Origin: an uncultured Sphingomonadales bacterium | Lineage (GTDB): Bacteria > Pseudomonadota > Alphaproteobacteria > Sphingomonadales > Sphingomonadaceae | Reading direction: 5' to 3' | DNA: 64,000 bases | Assembly (NCBI GenBank): GCA_903821605.1 | Contig: CAIJLZ010000008.1 | Coordinates: forward strand, 1 to 64,000 | Shown: positions 57,816 through 64,000 of the stretch, piece by piece | How positions within the stretch are numbered: the first letter of the stretch is position 1 | Layout: each line of letters opens with the position of its first letter | Program-made: the position numbers and the translations under genes | The notes under the pieces: model-generated | Told to the model about the DNA's origin: nothing | Database searches by the model: none | The model's input: only the letters and a program-made list of their open reading frames with translations

Positions 57816-58238
57816 TCAGAGCAACTGCCCCGCCATTTGCAGATCCGCCTCTAGCGCGCGCTGCATGTGGTCACGCACCCGCCGCAGGGCGGCAACATCA
57901 ACCCCTGATTTGATCACGACCATCGGCGCGGGCGTCGGCGCAGACACCGGTGCCACCTCGACTGCGGCCACCGGCACTGGCTCGGCCGCAGCGCGCTTCT
58001 GGCTCAACGCCTGTTGTGCGCCCTTGATGGTGAAACCGTCACGGTTGAGCAATTCATGGATGCGCCGCGCGAGCGCCACATCTTCCGGCCGATAATAACG
58101 CCGGTTGCCCGCGCGCGTGAGTGGCCGCAACTGTGGGAAACGCGTTTCCCAATAGCGCAGGATGTGCTGGGCAATGCCCAGTTCGTCGGCCAACTCACTG
58201 ATGGTGCGAAGGGCAGTCTCGGATTTACTCACCGGCAA
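57816..58238 (-). CDS. MerR-family transcriptional regulator
   Basis: A 140-residue protein. N-terminal winged helix with TISELADELGIAQHILRYWETRFPQLRPLTRAGNRRYYRPEDVALARRIHELL, typical of MerR; the second half (RAAAEPVPVAAVEVAPVSAPTPAP onwards) is a flexible linker and a short helix without effector-binding Cys. It is the last gene of the rpmF-plsX-fabH-ihfA-merR run; its target is unknown. Confidence 0.93.
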   Translation of the reverse strand: MPVSKSETALRTISELADELGIAQHILRYWETRFPQLRPLTRAGNRRYYRPEDVALARRIHELLNRDGFTIKGAQQALSQKRAAAEPVPVAAVEVAPVSAPTPAPMVVIKSGVDVAALRRVRDHMQRALEADLQMAGQLL

Positions 58239-58276
58239 TACTCAGATGACGTGACACGCGGATCGCAGGATGCTTT

Positions 58277-58576
58277 TCAGCTTCCCTTGATAATGGATTC
58301 GCGCGCCATCTGGCTGGCACGGAAGGTCAGGACGCGACGCGGCGTGATCGGCACTTCAACACCCGTTTTCGGGTTGCGACCGATCCGTTCCTTCTTGTCG
58401 CGCAGCAGGAAGCTGCCGAAGCCGGATAGCTTCACATTTTCACCCCGCACCAGTGCCTCGGTAATATTGTCGAGCACCTGATCAAGCAGCGTGGCGGACT
58501 CCGCCTTGGACAACCCGATTTCCTGATTCAGCCGTTCGGCGATATCTGCACGGGTTAGGGTTCCTGCGTTCGGCAT
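58277..58576 (-). CDS. ihfA: Integration host factor alpha subunit
   Basis: A 99-residue DNA-bending protein. It has the IHF/HU core: [65 protein letters not shown] with the intercalating Pro in the arm tip, and [11 protein letters not shown]. It pairs with IhfB to bend DNA. It lies after fabH, with merR 38 bases downstream. Confidence 0.96.
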   Translation of the reverse strand: MPNAGTLTRADIAERLNQEIGLSKAESATLLDQVLDNITEALVRGENVKLSGFGSFLLRDKKERIGRNPKTGVEVPITPRRVLTFRASQMARESIIKGS

Positions 58577-58643
58577 GAGCGTCTCCTCTTGTGGGCTTTC
58601 TTAAACTTCTATCTGAAAGCTGGCCGCAAGGGCAACCGCTGAA

Positions 58644-59609
58644 TCAATAACGCAACAGACATGCGCCCCAGGTGAAGCCGCCGCCCATCGCTTCCAACAT
58701 CACCAGATCGCCCCGCTTGATCCGGCCATCACGCACCGCGACATCAAATGCGAGCGGCACCGAAGCCGCCGAGGTGTTGGCATGTTCATCGACCGTGATG
58801 ACAATCTTTTCAGGCGGCAGGCCGAATTTGCGCGCGGTCGCATCCAGGATCCGACGATTGGCCTGATGCGGCACCACCCAGTCGAGTTCCGATGCATCTA
58901 GACCAGCAATATCAAGCACTTCTTGCAAGACAGATGCAAGGTTGGTCACCGCATGGCGGAACACTTCCTGCCCCTTCATCCGCACATGACCAACGGTCTG
59001 CGTCGTCGACGGCCCGCCATCGACATAGAGCAATTCATTGTGCCGACCATCGGCGTGAAGCTTGGCCGCAAGGATACCGCGCTCGCCCGCATCGGAATCC
59101 GCATGGAGCAAAACCGCGCCCGCGCCATCGCCAAAGAGCACGCAGGTTGTGCGATCTTCCCAGTCGACAATCCGGCTGAATGTTTCCGCACCGATCACCA
59201 GCGCATATTCGGCGGCACCCGTGCGCAGCATCGAATCGGCAATGGTCAGCGCATAAAGAAAGCCCGAGCAAACGGCAGCGACATCGAACGCCACCGCATC
59301 GTTGATCCCGAGCGCGGCCTGCACCTTGGTGGCGGTCGCCGGAAACGTCTGATCCGGCGTCGCGGTCGCGAGAATGATCAGGCCGATTTTCGCCGGGTCG
59401 ATACCCGCCGCTTCAATCGCCTTGCGGGCCGCATCGGTCGCCAGTGAACCGGTCGTCTCGCCTTCGCCAGCGATGTAGCGGGCACCGATGCCGGTGCGCT
59501 CGCGAATCCATTCGTCGGATGTTTCGACGCGATCAACAAGCTGTGCGTTGGAGACACGCTGCTGCGGCAAGGCCGAGCCGGTGCCCATGACCACGGGTCT
59601 AATGCTCAT
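58644..59609 (-). CDS. fabH: Beta-ketoacyl-ACP synthase III
   Basis: A 321-residue condensing enzyme that starts fatty-acid synthesis from acetyl-CoA and malonyl-ACP. The catalytic Cys lies in [14 protein letters not shown] (about residue 113), the His in PHQANRRIL, and the Asn in [15 protein letters not shown]. Start at 59609 overlaps the plsX stop by 4 bases. Confidence 0.96.
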   Translation of the reverse strand: MSIRPVVMGTGSALPQQRVSNAQLVDRVETSDEWIRERTGIGARYIAGEGETTGSLATDAARKAIEAAGIDPAKIGLIILATATPDQTFPATATKVQAALGINDAVAFDVAAVCSGFLYALTIADSMLRTGAAEYALVIGAETFSRIVDWEDRTTCVLFGDGAGAVLLHADSDAGERGILAAKLHADGRHNELLYVDGGPSTTQTVGHVRMKGQEVFRHAVTNLASVLQEVLDIAGLDASELDWVVPHQANRRILDATARKFGLPPEKIVITVDEHANTSAASVPLAFDVAVRDGRIKRGDLVMLEAMGGGFTWGACLLRY

Positions 59610-60661
59610 CCGGCAATCTCCTCACCCTTGTGATGCGCCCGGAAACTTTCGAGGTCTTCCGTGATCTTGCGGGTCAATTGATGATCAATCAGCTTCGCCG
59701 CCACCCGGATCGCATTGGCAACCCCACGGGCATTGGCGCCGCCATGGCTCTTGACCACGAGGCCATTCAAACCCAGCAGCACGCCGCCATTGTGATTGTT
59801 AGGATCAAGATGGTGACGTAGCAGTTCCGCCGCCGGGCGCGAAATCAGGAAACCGAGCTTGGACCGCAGCGAGCTGGTAAAAGCGCGCTTGAGCAGATCG
59901 GTCACGAAGCGTGCCGTACCCTCGGCAGTCTTGAGCGCAATATTGCCGGAAAAGCCGTCCGTCACGACAACATCGGCCTCACCGCGCGAAATCTTGTCGC
60001 CCTCGATATAGCCTTGGAACTCCATATCGAGATATTTTGCCTCGCGCAGCAGCGCCGCAGCTTCCTTCAGCTCGTCCGTGCCCTTCAACTCCTCGGTCCC
60101 GATATTGAGCAGCGCGACACGCGGCCGTTCGATATCAAGAAAGGAACGGGCATAAGCCGCGCCCATCAGGGCAAATTGGAATAGATTGCGGGCGTTGCAC
60201 TCGGTATTCGCGCCGAGATCAAGCATCACCATGTCGTTGGTGCCAAGCGTCGGCAGCAGCGCGGCAATCGCCGGGCGGTCGATACTGGGCAGCATGCGGA
60301 GCGAGAGCTTCGACATCGCCATCAGCGCGCCGGTATTGCCACCAGAAAGCGCCGCCTGCGCCTTGCCGGTCTTCACCGCATCGATCATCTGACCCATGGA
60401 GGTGGTCTTGGCGCGACGGATCGCCTGTGTCGGCTTGTCGCTGCCACTAATCACTTCGGGACAATGGATAACGTTGAACCGGGCCATGTCCGCTTGATGC
60501 GCAGACAGTTCGGCCCGGATCGCCGCTTCATCGCCAAATAACAGGAAATCTACACCCGGTAGCTGTGTCTGCGCCATGACGGCACCGGCCACCATAACGG
60601 CAGGCCCCACATCACCGCCCATCGCATCAATCGCGATTCGCGGTTTGCCCCCTTGTGTCAT
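59606..60661 (-). CDS. plsX: Phosphate acyltransferase PlsX
   Basis: A 351-residue enzyme converting acyl-ACP to acyl-phosphate for phospholipid synthesis. Seen: [20 protein letters not shown] at the N-terminus, [58 protein letters not shown] and [20 protein letters not shown]. Between rpmF and fabH as usual in this group. Confidence 0.97.
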   Translation of the reverse strand: MTQGGKPRIAIDAMGGDVGPAVMVAGAVMAQTQLPGVDFLLFGDEAAIRAELSAHQADMARFNVIHCPEVISGSDKPTQAIRRAKTTSMGQMIDAVKTGKAQAALSGGNTGALMAMSKLSLRMLPSIDRPAIAALLPTLGTNDMVMLDLGANTECNARNLFQFALMGAAYARSFLDIERPRVALLNIGTEELKGTDELKEAAALLREAKYLDMEFQGYIEGDKISRGEADVVVTDGFSGNIALKTAEGTARFVTDLLKRAFTSSLRSKLGFLISRPAAELLRHHLDPNNHNGGVLLGLNGLVVKSHGGANARGVANAIRVAAKLIDHQLTRKITEDLESFRAHHKGEEIAG

Positions 60662-60678
60662 GATTTCCCCTTCGAGGC

Positions 60679-60858
60679 TCAGGCCTCGACCGAAACGACT
60701 TCGCGACCGTTATAATGACCGCAGGCATTGCACAGATTGTGCGGACGCTTCAGTTCACCGCAGTTCGGGCATTCTTGGAATGCTTCCACGGTCAACGCGT
60801 GGTGGCTACGGCGCATGTTGCGCTTGGAGGGAGAAGTCTTTCGCTTGGGGACCGCCAT
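60679..60858 (-). CDS. rpmF: 50S ribosomal protein L32
   Basis: A 59-residue ribosomal protein: [22 protein letters not shown], then a zinc ribbon with CPNCG and CNACG, and the tail [12 protein letters not shown]. First gene of the rpmF-plsX-fabH-ihfA-merR unit. The 229-base gap up to the MAPEG gene holds promoters for both directions; TTTAAA at about 60876-60881 is the most AT-rich site in it. Confidence 0.97.
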   Translation of the reverse strand: MAVPKRKTSPSKRNMRRSHHALTVEAFQECPNCGELKRPHNLCNACGHYNGREVVSVEA

Positions 60859-61087
60859 GTCCGCACCTATTCCATTTAAACAAAGGTTGCCGCAACAAGC
60901 GGTGACGACAAGAAGGTCCGACAGCCATGCGGCCGCGGCCCCAATGCGGCCTGACTCGTTGCAAGAACCCGGGCCTATAGTCGATCCTGAAAATCTTGCA
61001 AGTCAGTTGATCACATGGCAGCACCCAAAGCGACATCGAGGCGTGATTTTCCGCACCTCAATCGATCACCATCTGGGGAAGCCTGAC

Positions 61088-61555
61088 ATGACCACCATTT
61101 TGCCCATCACCCTGACCATGGCCGGTGCGGCTGCCATTACCAACATCTGGCTGGGCTTCCGCTGCGGTCAGATCCGGATGAAGACCCATATCACGCTGGG
61201 CGATGGCGGCAATGAAGGGCTGCTCGCCCGGATGCGGGCCCATGCCAATTTCAATGAATATACGCCGATCTTCCTGATCCTGTTAGGGCTGATCGAACTC
61301 GGCTCTCCCGCATCGACCCCAAGCTGGCTGTGGCTGGCCGGTGCGCTGTTCATCGTCGGGCGCGTCGCGCATGGACTGGGCATGGAACGCGCCTATCCCA
61401 ACAAGTTGCGGATGTTCGGCACGCTATCAGCCGTGCTGCTGACGCTTGGGCTGGCGGCCTATGCCATCTATCTGCCGCATGGCGCTGCCGGGATGATCAC
61501 CGAATCCGGCCCCAATGCCGCCGGTCCGGATGCCGAACTTGTGCCGAACGGCTAA
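61088..61555 (+). CDS. MAPEG family membrane protein
   Basis: A 155-residue protein with four hydrophobic helices and the MAPEG phrases RMRAHANFNEYTPIFLILLGLIE and RVAHGLGM, after the start MTTILPITLTMAG. MAPEG proteins include glutathione-S-transferase-type membrane enzymes; relatives in alphaproteobacteria have unknown roles. The longer frame upstream (from 60728) overlaps rpmF and is rejected. A pentamer repeat follows before mfd. Confidence 0.9.
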   Translation: MTTILPITLTMAGAAAITNIWLGFRCGQIRMKTHITLGDGGNEGLLARMRAHANFNEYTPIFLILLGLIELGSPASTPSWLWLAGALFIVGRVAHGLGMERAYPNKLRMFGTLSAVLLTLGLAAYAIYLPHGAAGMITESGPNAAGPDAELVPNG

Positions 61556-61580
61556 GGGGCTGACGAGAGGGGAATGGGCG

Positions 61581-61615
61581 CTTGGCTTGGCTTGGCTTGG
61601 CTTGGCTTGGCTTAG
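61581..61615. repeat. (CTTGG)6 short tandem repeat
   Basis: Six exact copies of CTTGG (61581-61610) and a seventh, degenerate copy (CTTAG, 61611-61615) lie between the MAPEG stop (61555) and the mfd stop (61630), both convergent. The array is intergenic, so slippage would not shift a reading frame; it could change termination of either transcript. Confidence 0.9.
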
Positions 61616-61629
61616 CCTGCCCCCCCGCC

Positions 61630-64000
61630 CTATTTCTTCTTTTGGATGATCTGCGCCAATCCGCGCGATAATTGCACGACGCCGTTCATCCGGCCTTCCG
61701 CCGTCGGCCAGTTGCGCTGGATAACAAGCTTGCTATCCGGCCGCAGCTTGGCCGTGCCTTTCAGCCGCTCGACATAGGCGAGCAGCCCCGGCAGATCCTC
61801 GAACCGATCCTGCCAGAAATGCACCAGCGCCCCCTTTGGCCCGACATCCAGCTTGGCAATCCCGGCGATCTTGCAATTAAGTTTGGCCTCCATCGCCGAT
61901 ACCAGATTTTTCGTCGCCTCCGGCAGCGGGCCGAATCGGTCGATCATCTCGGCGGCGAAACTTTCGATCCCCTGCCGGTCCTCAACTTCATTCAAGCGAC
62001 GATAGAGTCCCATGCGCAGATCAAGATCGGGAACATAGGCCTCAGGGATCAAGATCGGCGCATCCACCGTGATCTGCGGCGAATATTTCTCCTGTTCGAA
62101 CGCCGCCGCGATGCCCCCGGCACGCGCCGCCATGATCGCCTCTTCCAGCATCTGCTGATACAGTTCGAATCCGACTTCCTTGATATGGCCCGATTGTTCG
62201 TCGCCCAGCAAATTGCCCGCGCCCCGAATGTCGAGATCATGGCTCGCAATCTGGAAGCCAGCCCCCAGCGAATCAAGATTGGCCAGCACCTGCAAGCGCT
62301 TCTCGGCGGTGTCCGTCATCATCCGGTTCGGCGCGGTGGTAAGATAGGCATAAGCCCGCGTCTTCGACCGCCCGACCCGGCCCCGGATTTGATAGAGCTG
62401 GGCCAGACCGAACATATCGGCTCGATGGACGATCATCGTATTGGCCGATGGAATATCGATCCCGCTCTCGATGATCGAGGTGGAGAGCAACACATCATAA
62501 CGCTTGTCGTAAAAGGCCGACATCCGTTCTTCGACCTCGCTTGCGGCCATTTGGCCATGGGCGACGACATATTTCACCTCGGGCACTTCTTCGCGCAGAT
62601 AGCGCTCGATATCCGGCAGGTCGGCCAGACGCGGCACGACGAGGAAGCTCTGCCCGCCGCGATAATGTTCGCGCAGCAACGCCTCGCGGATCACCACCGG
62701 GTCCCACGGCATGACATAGGTGCGCACCGCCAGCCGATCGACCGGCGGGGTCTGAATGACCGACAATTCGCGCAGGCCCGACATCGCCATTTGCAGCGTG
62801 CGCGGGATGGGGGTGGCGGTCAGCGTCAGGACATGGACATCGGCCTTGAGTGACTTCAGCTTTTCCTTGTGGGTGACGCCAAAGCGCTGCTCCTCGTCAA
62901 CGATCACCAGCCCAAGCCGCTTGAACTCCACCCCCTTGGCAAGCAGCGCATGGGTGCCGATCACGACATCGACCGTGCCATCCGCCAACCCGTCGCGGGT
63001 CGCCTTGGCCTCAGCCGCCGGAACAAGGCGCGACAAACGCCCGACTTTCAGCGGGAAACCAGCGAAACGTTCGGCGAAGTTCGTATAATGCTGGCGCGCG
63101 AGCAGCGTCGTCGGACAGACGACCACCACTTGCTTGCCCGACATGGCGGCGACAAAGGCCGCGCGCAACGCGACCTCGGTCTTGCCAAAGCCGACATCAC
63201 CACACACCAGCCGGTCCATCGGCTTGCCACTCGCCAGATCGGCCACGACATCGCCAATGGCCCGATCCTGATCCTCGGTCTCGGCCCACGGGAAACGATC
63301 AACAAAAGCGGGATAGCCGCCGTGATCCGGTTCCATCACCACACCGGGGCGCAACGCGCGGGCGGCGGCGGTCTTCATCAACTCACCCGCAATCTCGCGG
63401 ATGCGCTCCTTCATCCGTGCCTTACGGGCCTGCCACGCAACCCCGCCCAGCTTATCGAGTTGGGCATCCTCTTCGCCCGCGCCATAGCGCGACAGCACGT
63501 CGATATTTTCGACCGGGACATATAGCTTGTCCCCACCCTGATAGCTCAGCGCGACGCAATCATGCGGCGACTGGCCGACCGGGATCGATACCAGCCCCTC
63601 ATAACGCCCGATGCCATGGTCTTGATGAACCACCAGATCACCGGGGCTGAGCGTCGCCAGTTCATTGATGAAGGCGTCGGCATTTTTCTTGCGCTTGGCC
63701 CGGCGGACAAGCCGGTCGCCCAGCATGTCCTGTTCCGTCAGGACCGCCACATCCGGCGTGGTGAAACCATGATCGAGCGGCAACACGGCCAGCGCGGCAC
63801 TGCCCGTATAGGCCTGTCCCAACGCATCCTGCCAATCGTCCGCCAACGGCGCAGCCGCAAGGCCATGATCGGCAAGCAGCCCGGCGAGCCGTTCCCGCGA
63901 ACCGCGCGAATAGCTGGCAAGCACGACCTTGCGCCCGCCACGCCCCAGCGCCCGGACATGGGCGGCGACCGCCTCATAAATATTCACGCCCTGTGCGCGT
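61630..64000 (-). CDS. mfd: Transcription-repair coupling factor Mfd (N-terminal part outside window)
   Basis: The last 789 residues or so of Mfd; the frame runs open to the window edge, so the N-terminal UvrB-like region is missing. Seen in order: the RNA-polymerase-interaction domain GDLVVHQDHGIGRYEGL, the RecG-like helicase with Walker A GDVGFGKTEVALRAAF, DEEQRFGVTHKEKLK (motif II), TATPIPRTLQMAM and QIRGRVGRSKTRAYAYL, and the C-terminal TRCF domain ending in QIIQKKK. Mfd removes stalled RNA polymerase and brings in UvrA. A GTG at 63987 is internal, not the start. Confidence 0.97.
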   Translation of the reverse strand, partial: RAQGVNIYEAVAAHVRALGRGGRKVVLASYSRGSRERLAGLLADHGLAAAPLADDWQDALGQAYTGSAALAVLPLDHGFTTPDVAVLTEQDMLGDRLVRRAKRKKNADAFINELATLSPGDLVVHQDHGIGRYEGLVSIPVGQSPHDCVALSYQGGDKLYVPVENIDVLSRYGAGEEDAQLDKLGGVAWQARKARMKERIREIAGELMKTAAARALRPGVVMEPDHGGYPAFVDRFPWAETEDQDRAIGDVVADLASGKPMDRLVCGDVGFGKTEVALRAAFVAAMSGKQVVVVCPTTLLARQHYTNFAERFAGFPLKVGRLSRLVPAAEAKATRDGLADGTVDVVIGTHALLAKGVEFKRLGLVIVDEEQRFGVTHKEKLKSLKADVHVLTLTATPIPRTLQMAMSGLRELSVIQTPPVDRLAVRTYVMPWDPVVIREALLREHYRGGQSFLVVPRLADLPDIERYLREEVPEVKYVVAHGQMAASEVEERMSAFYDKRYDVLLSTSIIESGIDIPSANTMIVHRADMFGLAQLYQIRGRVGRSKTRAYAYLTTAPNRMMTDTAEKRLQVLANLDSLGAGFQIASHDLDIRGAGNLLGDEQSGHIKEVGFELYQQMLEEAIMAARAGGIAAAFEQEKYSPQITVDAPILIPEAYVPDLDLRMGLYRRLNEVEDRQGIESFAAEMIDRFGPLPEATKNLVSAMEAKLNCKIAGIAKLDVGPKGALVHFWQDRFEDLPGLLAYVERLKGTAKLRPDSKLVIQRNWPTAEGRMNGVVQLSRGLAQIIQKKK

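Noticed and set aside
61581-61615. CTTGG array as a CRISPR-like or phase-variable repeat
   Set aside because: No spacers, unit only 5 bases, intergenic and not in a frame; simple tandem repeat.
61672-62853. 393-residue plus-strand open frame inside mfd
   Set aside because: Antisense to the conserved helicase and TRCF domains of mfd.

Overview
The window is a GC-rich, densely packed chromosomal segment. Gene content and order point to an alphaproteobacterium of the Sphingomonadales. Supporting signs are the blocks infA-maf-RNase E/G-yacG, rpmF-plsX-fabH-ihfA-merR, divK/DUF3572, yajC-secD-secF-bamD-recN-ligA, a fused gamma-alpha korA followed by korB, Asp-type hemB, and the DUF3035 lipoprotein behind lspA. 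Assignment is from recognised protein families and layout only; no search was run.

Layout. 1-3.2 kb: a gene tail, a CHASE4 hybrid histidine kinase with its own HPt protein, tRNA-Phe and the 53-codon yacG. 3.2-7.2 kb (minus): RNase E/G-like protein, maf, infA, a nucleotide-sugar epimerase, a sirtuin and a small acidic protein. 7.3-10.3 kb (plus): dapB, nth, a secreted DUF6491-type protein and a ZntB/CorA transporter. 10.3-18.8 kb (minus): a complete polyamine ABC importer, photolyase and korAB. 19-25.2 kb (plus): rppH, folA, ribF, ileS, lspA and a lipoprotein. 25.3-28.6 kb: an Opp/Yej-like ABC transporter with a fused ATPase and no binding protein. 28.6-32.6 kb: tRNA-Leu, a HAD phosphatase plus nucleotidyltransferase pair, and malate synthase G. 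32.8-38.6 kb: M48 peptidase, DsbA-like protein, recF, msrA, a degenerate sigma54-type regulator and divK. 38.6-44.4 kb: mostly small metabolic enzymes and pyrD. 44.4-54.2 kb (minus): ligA, recN, bamD, secF, secD, yajC, an FKBP and rpsU, with tRNA-Pro on the plus strand. 54.5-57.7 kb: a Bax-inhibitor-1-like protein, a YbjN-like protein, hemB and a gamma-carbonic anhydrase. 57.8-64 kb: merR, ihfA, fabH, plsX, rpmF (minus), a MAPEG protein, and mfd running off the end.

Most of the window is housekeeping: translation, cofactor and pyrimidine synthesis, DNA repair, envelope biogenesis and protein export. I see no transposase, prophage, CRISPR array, toxin-antitoxin pair or defence island. The least ordinary points are an NtrC-family regulator (36.7-38.2 kb) whose receiver and DNA-binding parts look intact while its ATPase and sigma54-contact residues are changed at several canonical positions; the orphan fused-ATPase ABC transporter; a compact RNase E/G; a long inverted repeat between malate synthase and the M48 peptidase; and a dispersed CCCCTCCCG-type palindrome found three times between genes.
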